A stretch of 64,000 nucleotides of DNA. Source: Isochrysis galbana. Lineage: Eukaryota; Haptophyta; Isochrysidales; Isochrysidaceae. The stretch lies in contig CM030942.1 in the NCBI GenBank assembly GCA_018136815.1, positions 3,263,396-3,327,395 of the forward strand, read 5' to 3'. The translations under genes and the position numbers were made by a program. A model generated the notes under the pieces. The model was not told the DNA's origin. It did not search any database and saw only the letters and a list, made by a program, of their open reading frames with translations. How positions within the stretch are numbered: the stretch's first letter is position 1; each line of letters begins with the position of its first letter. Positions 50,508 to 61,280 of this stretch are shown here, one piece after another.

Positions 50508-51130
50508 CCCTGACTAATCTTATGATTGGTCGCCATGGAGGGGGGCCTCGCGCCCCCCCCACTCTCTCGACTCCCCTCATGGGGGGCGAGAACCATCCAC
50601 CCCCCTGCGCTGCCTCTTGGCATATAGGGGGGACTCACCCAGACTGCCCAGACTCTCCCTGAGAGTCGGGCACAGATCGCACGCCCTGGCCCGCGTTGGC
50701 CTGCTTCTCGCTCTGACCAACCCCTCCTCCCCCTGGGCCCCCTGATCAGGAGCCCCCAGCCAGCTCCTGTCGACCGGCAGGGGCTCGAGAGCCAGAGCCA
50801 GCGAGGGAGAGGCAGGAGGGGCCAGGGCCATGCCCCAGCCTCACCTGCCCCCTGAGCTGTGCTCCCAGCGGGGAAACTCGAGTTCCACCTCGAGACTCGA
50901 GTGCTCTCGCCGCGAGTTCGCGCGGGGGAAACTCGAATCTCGAGGCTCGAGCCTCGAGACTCGAGGCAGGATTCGCGAGGGCACCGGATTTTATTCCGTA
51001 AGTCCGAGCCGGAGTCCGAATTGTGTTTTGACCCTCGAGCCCTCGTTCTCTCGCTCTCTCTCTCTCTCTCCTCTTTTTCTGGTGGACACTCCTGATTCTG
51101 CTCAACAGAGGGGGTCCGTTTAACGTATGT
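50508..51130 (+). mobile_element. Short retroelement, family E
   Basis: Starts GACTAATC-TTAT-GATTGGTC, then GGGGGGC-CTCGC-GCCCCCC, then CCCC-TCAT-GGGG, then CTGCGCTGCC/GGCA and GACTCTC-CCT-GAGAGTC: again a series of hairpins as in B, C and D with different stem sequences. The body contains GGGAGAGGCAGGAGGGGCCA and CCCCAGCCTC(A)CTGCCCCCT(GAGCT), as in family C. A cluster of CTCGAG palindromes follows at 50876-50970. The 3' end is not defined. Confidence 0.6.
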
Positions 51131-51777
51131 TTCCGGCCTGTTACTGTTAGTGTGTGAGTGCAGAGTGTTGATCTGTGGTTTTTACCCTCTGTATCGCCTG
51201 TTGGTGACCTGCAGCCCCCTGAGTACCCCAAGCCCCGAGTCTTCCGAGTCATCCTTTCGAGTCTACGAGTCTCTACGAGTCCCAAGTAAGCGGCATCTGC
51301 TCGTCGCGCCCTTTTCTACGTCCTCCGTCCCTCCGATTCGCCTTCCGTGCCACCCTCCCGTCCATTTCTCATGCCCGTCATTTGCCCTCCCCCCTCCCCG
51401 TTCTCCCGATGAGCCCGTTCCGGGCTCCCCGGATGAGCTGAGCGCCGCGCTAGCCGCCGGTGCCGGTGCGCCTCCGCGATTCGTTTCCAAGGACAAGGAG
51501 GAAACGAGCCTCGCTCCGACACACTCATGCCAGAGCCAGAGCTCTCCCCGTGGCCACAGGGGCACTAAGGCACTAAGGATCGCCCTCTACTCCTACATAA
51601 AGTACAGAGGGACAGAGAGAGAGAGTCCTCTCTTCTAAGAAGTCTTCTATTATTGCCATATCCTACTCTAGGCGTGACGCAGTATTTCTAAATTCTAGCT
51701 GCATGCTTACAGTCTTAAAACCCAGGTAAAAGGAAGGAGGAGAAGAGAGAAAGAGCGAGCGGGGGGGGGGGGCGAGG

Positions 51778-51845
<68 letters not shown>

Positions 51846-52112
51846 GAGAGAGAGAGAGAGAGAGAAGGGGAGAGAGAGGAGATAGAGAGAGAGAGAGGTT
51901 AGAAAAGAGAGAGGAAGAGATAGATCGGTCGAACACCAACAAGCAAGGAGCCACACGGTGTGCCGCGCGGGCTCTGGGCGCGAGAGGGAAGTGAGCGCGC
52001 GACGGGAAGAAGGGGGGAAGGGAGAGAGAGAGGGGGAGAGAGAGAGGGAGGGGAGCGTGCGAAAGAGCGTCCCTCACTTACCCCCCCTTCATACAAAACC
52101 GCCCCTCCGCCA
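51131..52112 (+). promoter_or_regulatory. Upstream region of the RhoGAP gene with long (GA)n tract
   Basis: A (GA)n run of about 100 bp at 51780-51880 with flanking GA-rich sequence to 52060 precedes the ATG at 52113. Open frames of Arg/Glu or Leu/Ser repeats over this tract are artefacts. The 51235-51290 stretch has repeated CGAGTC motifs. Confidence 0.4.
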
Positions 52113-55100
52113 ATGAGCCGACGAGACACCTACCTGCTTGAGTCAGCTGCGCTCGCAGCCGACGATGATGTCTACGGTGAGAAGGTGCCTCCTGCGGTCG
52201 AGCTGCTCATCTCGTACCTCGAGCACGCGGGTCTGGGCACCCCAGAGCTCTTCGCAGGGGACCCCTCTGTTCGCGAGATCAACGACGTGATCGACGCGCT
52301 GAGGGATGGCCACTTCACAGATGTCGCCGCTGCGACTCGCGGCTCGACTCGGCTGGCCGCCTCGGCCCTCGCCGCGTACATCCGCCAGCTGCCGCAGCCA
52401 CTGCTCGCGCCGCCACACTACGAGGCGCTCTGCGCTGCGATGGAGGCGGATTCGTATGGCGAGCGGATCGCATCGGTGCGTGATCGGGTTGCCGAGATGC
52501 CAGAGTCGCACCAGTCTGTCTTACATCGGCTCTTCCACTTTTTGGCAAGGCTCGCCGAGCGCTCGACAGCCCCGGGCAATACGGCGGAGGCCCTAGTCGC
52601 ATTTTGGGTGGGAATGATCGCGCCCCTGCATGAACGCGGTCGTGGCCTCATGAGGAACGAGTACCGCCTGGTCGGGCTCATGTTGCAGCAGCACGCATGC
52701 ATCTTTGAGGGCTCTCTTGACGCATTCGAGGTGCCGGAGCTCCCTTTGCCGCCTCACTTGAGCCACGTCCATCAGCGTGCCAAAGGTGGCTGGCAGCGCA
52801 TCAAGGCTTCACTCCTGCGCGACTCGCACGGCCAGTTTAAGATTCAGGTGCGCGAGGATGAGTGCGGCATATATCTCGATGTCATCGCGCCCACAGACGT
52901 GTCCGACGACCGCAATAAGCTGGCTGAGCGTGATTACCTGGTGAGTCTCCAGAGGCAGAAGGTGGAGGAGCTAACACTCACGGAAGTTCGTAACATGATC
53001 CGTGACGCCGGATCCATCATTGAAATGGAGGTGCGCCGGTACGTCACCGAGGCGTCGGAAGCCGCGCGCGCAGAGCAGGCCGCGCGCGCAGAGCGCGAGC
53101 GTCGAGAGCAGGCACAGCTCGAACGATACCAGCAATCGGTCCAGCAGTACATTGAGCAGCCTCATAACAACCCACTACAATCACAACACATCGTGCACAC
53201 GGCGCCCCAGCCCGCACTACCTCAACCGCATCGTCCACCGCAGCAACCTGCATCCGTACGGTATGCGCAGAGGCAGACGTTGTCGCTGGACAAACTCCCG
53301 ATGGCAGTGCCGCCGCGTCAAGAGCTGGACCTTTGGGTGAGACACGAGGCGTCAACTGCGCCCGTAGCCCCCAGCCAGTCTCCGTCGGCCGATCTGTTGG
53401 GTTTAGATCTGGATCTCCTCACGGGGCCTCCTCTGACGGCCCCATCACCCACATCAATTATATCTCCCCGCGCCGCGTCAGCAACACGCCCTCCTTCAGC
53501 CGCGTACACATTTCTCGCTGGCGAAACAGCCGTCTATAGAGGTCAAACCATCACCGTCGTCGCCGTACACAAGGACGACCCAGCTGGAGACTACTTCACC
53601 ATTCGGATGGCCAATGGTTCGACCCGCGACGTCGAAGGGCCCTTGCAGCCGCTCGTGGGGTCGCCGGGGGCGTGCTCGGAGCCGGAAGCTCTAGCATCCG
53701 TCTTCGGATCCAACAAAAGCCTCGACGCATCTCAGATCGGCACATCAAGTTCCACAGGATCGCTCCAGGGCAACCATATGAATATCGGCGTCCCCTCGTC
53801 TCAGCCCCTCTCCTCAGCCATCGCACCCGCGGATGGCCCCACCGCATTGTTCCCGCCGTCGGCGGCAGATCCCTTTTCTACTTGCGCATTAACAAGCAAT
53901 CTTGCGACCTGGGCACCGTCATCACGAGACTCCGTGAGCTCCTGCGGCTCGGCTCCTGGCCATAGGCCGGGTGGAGCAGTTGCGCCACCGCCGAGCTCGC
54001 TCTTGGACGCAAATCTCTTCGGGCCCAATACGCCGATCGTCTCCTCGAGATGCCCACCACCTCCACCCCCAGTACCCATCGGGACAGCTTCTGCTCCGTC
54101 GGCAACGTTCCCTAGCAACGCGGGCTGTGCGTTGAAGCCAGCTCCGACTAGCACGCCGGCGATTGCCTCTGCTTCTCCAAGCAATCGCACGAGCAACGCT
54201 TCTAGCGCTGCCTCAGCCGTTGCGCCGTTGTCTGCGAGCGATCCCTTCGGCGACCGCAGCCAGTCGTCATGGGTGCCATTTGGCTCCTCAGACTCGGCGC
54301 CAGCCGCCTCGACGGAGACTTCGACCTCCGTGCCGCCTTTCCGCAACAACCCGCCACCCCCACCTGCTGGGGCACCGCCGACGTCGCACGCGGCTGTTCG
54401 TCAGCAACACGAGAAGAAGGAGGCGGAGACAGCAGCGGCTGCGAGAGTGGCGGAGGCTGCCCGAGCTGAGCAAGAGCGTCAAGCACGGGAAGTTGCAAAG
54501 AAGGCTTCTGAGGAGAGGGAGAAGCGCAGAGAACTTGAGAAACTGGAGGGTATCGCTCGGCGGGCTGAAGAGGCTGCGAGACAAGCGGAGGCGGCCAAGC
54601 AGGAAGAAATGGGCAAGCTCGCAGGGCTTTCTCGTGAGGAGAAGCGTGCCCGCATCCGCAGCTACATTGAGAAAGAGCAGCGCCTCAAGCGTGAGGCGGC
54701 GGACGCAGCAGAGGCGGCCAAACGCGAGGCCGAACGCCTCGAGGCAGAGGAGGCAGAGCGCCGTGCGGCAGAGGAGCGTGCTGCTCGAGAGGCAGCGGAG
54801 GCAGCTCGCCTCGAGGAGATCCGGCGGAAAGTGCGCGAGAAATTGGCCGCGGAGAAGGCTGCCAAAGCCGCAGAAGAGGAACGGCGAAGAATAGAAGAGG
54901 AGCAACGCAAGGCGGAGGAGCAGCGACGGAAAGAGGAAGCTGAGGCCCGTGCACGAAAGGAAGCTGAAGTTCGGGCAGCACTCCGAGCAGCGATTGAGCG
55001 TGACGAAATCCACATGCTCGAACAGGCGCTCCGGCTCTCAGAGAAGGAGCATGTCGAGCTGGAAGAAACATTGGCCGCGAGCACCCGTTTAAAGGAGCTC

Positions 55101-57533
55101 CAAGAAATCCAAATGAAACGGGAGGCCGAGCGAATCCGAGCTGCCGCCGCACTGCAGGCCGCCATGGCATCAGGCGAACTGGAGCTGCTGCGTTCGACTC
55201 TTGACGCCGCTAGTGAAGCATGTGTCGACGAAGATCTCGTTTCCTTAGGTGAGGCTAAGCTCATCGAGATAGAGGAGCGCATTGCTGCGGAGGAACGAGC
55301 GAAAGCCCTTGCAGAGGCACGCGAACGGGAGCGTGCGGAGGCGCTTGCTCAACTTGACGCCGCTGTAAAAGACGGCGATGACGCTGACAACGAAATCGCT
55401 CAAGCAGCGGCCATGCGCAGCCTTGAAGAGGCGTTGCTACGGGCGGAGGCTGCCGGGGTGCCATCACACCCGCTTTGGATGGCGCGCCAGGCGCGCAATC
55501 GCTTGCGTGAGGAGGCGGAGCGGCGTGAGGCGGCGCGCGAGGCAGCGCGCGAGGCTCTCCACGACGCCATTTGCTCGTGCGAAATCACTCGTATTCCGGC
55601 GCTGATAGACGACGCGGAGCGCGCTGGAGTCGACGTGAGCGAGCTAGACCAGGCTCGGCGTGACCTAGCGAGTCTTGAGCGCGAAGAAGCCGAGCGTAGG
55701 CGAGCTGATGCCGTGTTGCAGCTAGAGCGCGCCATAGCTGAGGGTTCGCTTGAGACGATTGGAGCCACGGTCGATGCTGCTGCTACGCTTGGTGTCAGCT
55801 CGGAAGAATTAGCGCCTGCTTACGAGCGCATGGAAGAGATCCGCGCTGAGCGTGCGGCGGCCGAGCGGGAACGTGCTGCTGCCTCGGTAGCCCTAGAGGA
55901 ATTACTCCGCTCGGAGCAAGTAGACGCTGAGGCTATGCGTGAGGCGATGTCTCGTGCAATTAAGGCTGCCGTTGACGACTCGGTGCTGTCTCGTGGTCGT
56001 GAAAGACAGGCAGTGTTGGAGGAGGAGGAAGCTCTACGATTGGAGGCGGAGGAGCTCGCCCGCTTCAAGGCCGAGGAGGCGGAGAGACTAGAGCGTGAAA
56101 AGGCTGAGGCCGAGGAGGCGGAGAGACTAGCAGCGATTGAAGCCGAACGGGACGCGGCGGAGGCAGCGGCAGAGGCGGCGCGCATTGAGGAAGAGGAGCG
56201 GCTCGCGGCTCTTGAGAAAGCGCGCGAGTCGATTGAGGAAAATCTTAGACTTGAAGCGGAGGCCGAGGATGATGCGATTCTTACCGCAGCCGAGGAGGCG
56301 AGGATCGAGGAAGAGGAGCGCTTAAGACTGGAGGAAGAGGCCAGGCTAGAGGAAGAAATACGGGCGGGTATTGAAGCTGAAGCCAAGGTGGCCGAGGCAG
56401 CACGGCGTGAAGCTGAAGAAGCCGAGGCCGCACGCCAATCCCAGAAGGCTGCGGTAGCACGTCGGGCAGCCCAGGATGCTGAGGTAGCTCATCGCGAAGC
56501 TGAAGCTGTTGCGGTAGCGGAGAGCGAGGCTCATATACAGACCGTAAGAGCGACCAAGTCGCAGGTCACGGGAGCGAGATTCGGGCGTGGCACCTTAAAG
56601 GAGACTGATCGGCAAGTGCATGACGTGCATGAAGCCCAGCAGGCTCCTCTCGAGCAGCCATCGCCGGCGTCAATAGCTACCATTGAAGAAGATGATGACG
56701 ACGACATCGCACCTCCTTCCGAGCCCTATTCGGGGGACGAGAGCACTCGACTGAGTGATGTTCTCGATGCCGAGGATAAGTGTGGCGAAGAAGCAAGCGA
56801 CGAGGACGACATGCAGACGCCGCTCCCACCGTCGCGTGGTGACAGCATCAGCTCAGTCGAGGAGCTATCACCGGGTGCAGCCAATTTGAAGCTTGCCAAT
56901 GGAGCTTTCGTAGATCATAGCACGGCGCCAGCGCCGACGTTCGAGGCGTCATTTGAGCGTCACTTTGACCCCACGGATGTCTCTGACGCGCCCCCATCTC
57001 ATTCGGCTCTCGCCGATAGCACCAACCAGCAGGCAGCGTGCTCGACGTGCGGCCATCCCGGAAGTGCACAAGGCGCCGCAGAAGCCGCGTTTGCGCAATT
57101 GCAAGCGTTGTGCGAGGAGAGCCAGGCAGCCCAAGCGGCAATGCTCGTCTGTTGCCAAGTATATCGGGAAGAGCTCAATGAAGTCGAAGAAGAGGCTGAG
57201 CACGCGTCTCAACAAGGGGTGGTCAACGCGCAAAATCTGCGCATTCAACAACTGAAGTCTCAGGTGCGCCAGCAAGCAGCGGCAATGCGAGATTTGGCGG
57301 CTGAGCTAGAATTGCGCGACGCGGGCGAAGGGGCGCCGGCCGTTGCCGAACGAATTGATCGGCAAGCGAATCAACGGATCGAACGGTACCGCACAGAAAA
57401 TGAGAAGCTTGAGGAACAGCTCGTCGCGATGAGGCAAGCCCTTGCGGCTGCGCGGTCTCAGAACGAAGTACTTCAACAGCAGCTAAACGACGCAATATAT
57501 GCGAGCAAGCGCACATCAATCCCTACTGCCTAA
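52113..57533 (+). CDS. RhoGAP-PDZ-like-SH3-like long coiled-coil protein, 1806 aa
   Basis: Single exon. The frame is open upstream without an ATG; the first ATG is at 52113. Residues about 25-205 form a RhoGAP fold (VPPAVELLISYLEHAGL, LAASALAAYIRQLPQPLLAP, GNTAEALVAFWVGMIAPL). The arginine finger expected in a GIFRVSG-type motif is absent: the position reads LFAGDPS. Residues about 235-312 resemble a PDZ domain (FKIQVREDECGIYLDVIAP, LAERDYLVSL). Residues 466-516 form a small SH3-like module (AVYRGQTITVVAVHKDDPAG, YFTIRMANGS). A Ser/Pro-rich linker leads to an almost unbroken charged helix at about 750-1480 and a second coiled coil at 1650-1800. It is probably a scaffold binding Rho-family GTPases or membranes rather than an active GAP; that is inferred from the missing Arg. 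Confidence 0.87.
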   Translation: MSRRDTYLLESAALAADDDVYGEKVPPAVELLISYLEHAGLGTPELFAGDPSVREINDVIDALRDGHFTDVAAATRGSTRLAASALAAYIRQLPQPLLAPPHYEALCAAMEADSYGERIASVRDRVAEMPESHQSVLHRLFHFLARLAERSTAPGNTAEALVAFWVGMIAPLHERGRGLMRNEYRLVGLMLQQHACIFEGSLDAFEVPELPLPPHLSHVHQRAKGGWQRIKASLLRDSHGQFKIQVREDECGIYLDVIAPTDVSDDRNKLAERDYLVSLQRQKVEELTLTEVRNMIRDAGSIIEMEVRRYVTEASEAARAEQAARAERERREQAQLERYQQSVQQYIEQPHNNPLQSQHIVHTAPQPALPQPHRPPQQPASVRYAQRQTLSLDKLPMAVPPRQELDLWVRHEASTAPVAPSQSPSADLLGLDLDLLTGPPLTAPSPTSIISPRAASATRPPSAAYTFLAGETAVYRGQTITVVAVHKDDPAGDYFTIRMANGSTRDVEGPLQPLVGSPGACSEPEALASVFGSNKSLDASQIGTSSSTGSLQGNHMNIGVPSSQPLSSAIAPADGPTALFPPSAADPFSTCALTSNLATWAPSSRDSVSSCGSAPGHRPGGAVAPPPSSLLDANLFGPNTPIVSSRCPPPPPPVPIGTASAPSATFPSNAGCALKPAPTSTPAIASASPSNRTSNASSAASAVAPLSASDPFGDRSQSSWVPFGSSDSAPAASTETSTSVPPFRNNPPPPPAGAPPTSHAAVRQQHEKKEAETAAAARVAEAARAEQERQAREVAKKASEEREKRRELEKLEGIARRAEEAARQAEAAKQEEMGKLAGLSREEKRARIRSYIEKEQRLKREAADAAEAAKREAERLEAEEAERRAAEERAAREAAEAARLEEIRRKVREKLAAEKAAKAAEEERRRIEEEQRKAEEQRRKEEAEARARKEAEVRAALRAAIERDEIHMLEQALRLSEKEHVELEETLAASTRLKELQEIQMKREAERIRAAAALQAAMASGELELLRSTLDAASEACVDEDLVSLGEAKLIEIEERIAAEERAKALAEARERERAEALAQLDAAVKDGDDADNEIAQAAAMRSLEEALLRAEAAGVPSHPLWMARQARNRLREEAERREAAREAAREALHDAICSCEITRIPALIDDAERAGVDVSELDQARRDLASLEREEAERRRADAVLQLERAIAEGSLETIGATVDAAATLGVSSEELAPAYERMEEIRAERAAAERERAAASVALEELLRSEQVDAEAMREAMSRAIKAAVDDSVLSRGRERQAVLEEEEALRLEAEELARFKAEEAERLEREKAEAEEAERLAAIEAERDAAEAAAEAARIEEEERLAALEKARESIEENLRLEAEAEDDAILTAAEEARIEEEERLRLEEEARLEEEIRAGIEAEAKVAEAARREAEEAEAARQSQKAAVARRAAQDAEVAHREAEAVAVAESEAHIQTVRATKSQVTGARFGRGTLKETDRQVHDVHEAQQAPLEQPSPASIATIEEDDDDDIAPPSEPYSGDESTRLSDVLDAEDKCGEEASDEDDMQTPLPPSRGDSISSVEELSPGAANLKLANGAFVDHSTAPAPTFEASFERHFDPTDVSDAPPSHSALADSTNQQAACSTCGHPGSAQGAAEAAFAQLQALCEESQAAQAAMLVCCQVYREELNEVEEEAEHASQQGVVNAQNLRIQQLKSQVRQQAAAMRDLAAELELRDAGEGAPAVAERIDRQANQRIERYRTENEKLEEQLVAMRQALAAARSQNEVLQQQLNDAIYASKRTSIPTA

Positions 57534-57875
57534 TCGCTCATAGCAACTTCGCATCGCCAGACAATTTCGGCAGGGCTCAACCGTACACCGACATCCATTG
57601 CCCGGTTGCAGCATTTCTGCATGGGAGGTGGTAAGTGGTACCATCGGCCGAGACGATGTTTATGGCCAAGATCTCATTCGCATCTCCGGTTCTGAGCACC
57701 GGCCTCCACAATGAAAGCAATTTTGTCAGCCTCTACTTTCTTGTGGGAGTATAAGGGGAAAGAAAGGAACAAGAAGGCACGTGGAGTTGCCTTCGTGGGT
57801 GTTAGTGGGTGTATGCATAGCTACTGCCTGCACGTTTCTATTTCTCCCTCTTTCTCCCCCCCCCCCTCTCACTCA
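57534..57875. other. 3' flank of the RhoGAP gene
   Basis: No feature recognised; CT- and C-rich at 57840-57870. Confidence 0.3.
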
Positions 57876-58300
57876 ACTAATAATATAATAATAATCAATG
57901 TTATATCCTAGCCAACCCCACTAGCTAATTGGACATAACTTTTCCGTCCCGGAATCCCGCCATGCCTGACGGGCCAGGTGTCCGAGTGATACCGGGGGGT
58001 GGGGGCACTGCCCCCTCCCCTCGATATTTGTCCTCCCCCCAGTGCATGCACCGACCCCGCGCACCCCAGCGCGTACTCTCCTCGAGTCCACGCTGGGGGA
58101 AAACCCCTTTCGGGTAAAAGCAACGCAGGGGGGGGGGGGGGCACTCGTGAGATAGGAGCCCAGAAGCGCTAATCTCCCTCGCCAAAGCGAGTGGCCGCGG
58201 CGAGCCGCGGCCCTTCCCTCCTGGCTCTGGCGCCCCCGTCTTCTCTTACCCAAACGGGGCGAGAAGACACGTTTCTGCCGGAGGGGAGAGCTGCCGCTCC
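57876..58300 (-). repeat. Dispersed repeat family G, copy 2
   Basis: Minus-strand partner of 9540-10040. Ends in the sense direction GGCTAGGATATAACATTG followed by ATTATTATTATATTATTAG, a short-retroelement-like A/T tail. Confidence 0.6.
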
Positions 58301-58817
58301 CCCCTCCCCTCCCTCTTCCCTTTTCCTCCTCTCTGCCGACCGAACCGCTCGCCGAAGATCGCACATTTGGATCCGGGAAAATTTTGAAGTTGCGGAAATA
58401 GTCCGCTTCCCAGTGAGACTGCTCAAAGAGTAGGTTGCCACCAAGGGAGAGGAAATGCTGTGTACCAAGGAAAAGAGCTAAGGTACAGCTATTGCGACGA
58501 ATGGGGACTACGTGTGTCCTGTCAATATCCCCACCCCCACCGACTCGCCTTTGGCTTCCTTGAAGCTAACGTTCCCCAGGGGCGGCCGGCTGTGCGCACT
58601 GCTTCAGCCACGGCGGGCTGGTCGGTGGGTGGAGGAAGTATTGTGAGGTTGTAAGTTCGGACCCTTCTTCCTTCCTCTAGGGCAGGGATTTCCCAGGGCT
58701 TTCTTGATGCGGTATTATGCGACCTAGTCTTAGGTAAGCATCGAAGGATAGTAGAGCAAAAGGATTAGCTTCGCTTTGTGTAGCAGTGCCGGGTGGCGGT
58801 GGCCAATCACCTCCAAA
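58301..58817. other. Intergenic, 3' flank of PIG-S
   Basis: A GTTCGGACC motif at about 58655 resembles a Pol III B box, but no A box accompanies it. Nothing else assigned. Confidence 0.3.
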
Positions 58818-60557
58818 TCACCTCTTCTTCATCGACGTGGACGCCGCAGACAAGATGACCACGCCAAGTGGCAAGAGGAGAGGTGCATACGAGGCCAAGG
58901 CTTCATCAAGCGGCAGGTTTGGCATCGGCAGCAAGGACGGGTGCCTCTGAGCCGCATGCGCAATTCTGTGTGACTCGAGGGCGGTCTCGCACGCTGTGAC
59001 TAGTTTGCCGTCGGCCATGAGGCGAGTGGCGGCTTGAGCCAAAATCAAGGTATGATTGATCGCGGAGCTGATCAAAGCAACGTCCTGCGTGCTAGTTGAC
59101 GAGCTGTGGACACGAGCTGATGCTTGCAGTGCTGTCAATTGACGTGAGGCCGATAGCAATGCCGCACGTACGCAGCCTGCTTGGAGTAACTTTGTCTCAA
59201 TCCAAGATGTCCCCAACCTCGCACTTTGATCGGTGTTTGAGGTAGGCGAGCTCTGAAGAGTCGAGAGCCCTAGAAGAGCGCGGACAAGCGAATGCAACTT
59301 ATCGGCACTCATCTGACCCCATTCGGCCGCCACAGGCTCGCTGGGCTCCGTGTCAATTGGCGCAACGTCTTGCTTCCCAAGTTGTTGGTCTCCCACGCAA
59401 GAGCCATCACCTGTAGGCTTGTTCACCTCAGCGCCTTTGGTTGTGGGTAATAGGAACATATCCCTCCACATCATAACTCCCGCTCGACCATGGATCCATA
59501 TCCTGGCAGAGTGCGAGGGCCTGCATATTTTGCCATTCGAAATGTTATAGATAGTGGGAAAATCGGCGATCGAGCTTCTGAAGAGGTCTGGTGGATCGTA
59601 CAGGATGAGATTCATGCGCGGGGCATGATCAATGGATGGAAGGCCCTCGAAGAAGCGTAACAAACTCATCGCTCGTTCTTGCGTCAACTCCAATTCAGGG
59701 GAAGCGTGATAATCGACGACACTGCTGGTGTTCACATCACTTACACCGCCGTTGCCATAAACCATTGGTGTGCCGATGAGCACCTGGGATGAGACAGGTG
59801 GTGCTGCAATGCCCCAAATGGTCTGGAAGAGCCGGGTGATCTGCTCGCGAGCACGCTGCACCTGGACCGAAGCATAGCTCGTTTTCAACTTCGATGTGGT
59901 ATACGTGAAAAGCACCAGACTCACGCGAACAGGTGGCATACGAGGTGGTCCGTGGCTGCATGATTCATCGATAACCCTCTGTGCTAGCGTAGGCAGCATG
60001 CTGAAACTCCCATTCATTAAGGCTGTCCCAAGACCGGTGGCATCAGCTGCATGAATTCTGAACCAGCCCATCGACGCCCCGACGCTGCGCAACCGGCCTT
60101 CCCTAGACATACTCGGAGGTATGTGCTCGAGGCGGATACGGAGATGTATCTTCCCCTCATCGTCGCCTGGCGCATCGCGCGCACTCTCACTAAGCTGCGC
60201 CAGTTGCACCTCCCTAACGGAGCTGAGCGTGACCGTGCGCGTGCATGGATTCACACGCCATCTGAGCCCACAGAAGGAGCTTCTTCTTACAGAGCGCATC
60301 GACCGGCGAAGTTCCTGGCGGAGTGTAGCCACCGCGTCGCGGCGCAGGGCTGTTGGCGCGAGGTGCATGGCGGCCCGAGGTGTGGTGGCGCCGAATTCGA
60401 GCGAGAGGAGAATGGCTGGGGGTCGTGCCCCTGCACAGCGGCGGATGAGATCGAGCTGGTGAGGTGAGACGGCGTGAGCGTGTGGCCAAGCTGACCACGC
60501 CGCGCCGAGGACTAGCGCGGCGAGCACGAGCGCGTGCAGCGCGAGGACTCCTTCCAT
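58818..60557 (-). CDS. PIGS: GPI transamidase subunit PIG-S, 579 aa
   Basis: The frame stays open upstream through a GA repeat, but the first sensible ATG is at 60557. The length is close to animal PIG-S (about 555). An N-terminal membrane helix (LALHALVLAALVLGAAWSAW), a long lumenal region and a C-terminal helix (YAPLLLPLGVVILSA) ending in SMKKR, an ER-retrieval-like tail, reproduce the PIG-S topology. Lumenal landmarks include RMNLILYDPPD, HSARIWIHGRAGVMMW (compare the family's SPRWGGIMVYN) and SADKLHSLVRALLGLS (compare LRLLLGI). PIG-S is part of the complex that transfers preassembled GPI to proteins in the ER. Single exon. Head to head with Aladin. Confidence 0.8.
   Translation of the reverse strand: MEGVLALHALVLAALVLGAAWSAWPHAHAVSPHQLDLIRRCAGARPPAILLSLEFGATTPRAAMHLAPTALRRDAVATLRQELRRSMRSVRRSSFCGLRWRVNPCTRTVTLSSVREVQLAQLSESARDAPGDDEGKIHLRIRLEHIPPSMSREGRLRSVGASMGWFRIHAADATGLGTALMNGSFSMLPTLAQRVIDESCSHGPPRMPPVRVSLVLFTYTTSKLKTSYASVQVQRAREQITRLFQTIWGIAAPPVSSQVLIGTPMVYGNGGVSDVNTSSVVDYHASPELELTQERAMSLLRFFEGLPSIDHAPRMNLILYDPPDLFRSSIADFPTIYNISNGKICRPSHSARIWIHGRAGVMMWRDMFLLPTTKGAEVNKPTGDGSCVGDQQLGKQDVAPIDTEPSEPVAAEWGQMSADKLHSLVRALLGLSTLQSSPTSNTDQSARLGTSWIETKLLQAGCVRAALLSASRQLTALQASARVHSSSTSTQDVALISSAINHTLILAQAATRLMADGKLVTACETALESHRIAHAAQRHPSLLPMPNLPLDEALASYAPLLLPLGVVILSAASTSMKKR

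Positions 60558-61280
<723 letters not shown>

Noticed and set aside
51663-52129. Ser/Leu-repeat ORFs on the minus strand before the RhoGAP gene
   Set aside because: Artefact of the (GA)n tract.
58620-58670. Possible Pol III promoter (GTTCGGACC)
   Set aside because: Lone B-box-like motif with a mismatch and no A box at the right distance.
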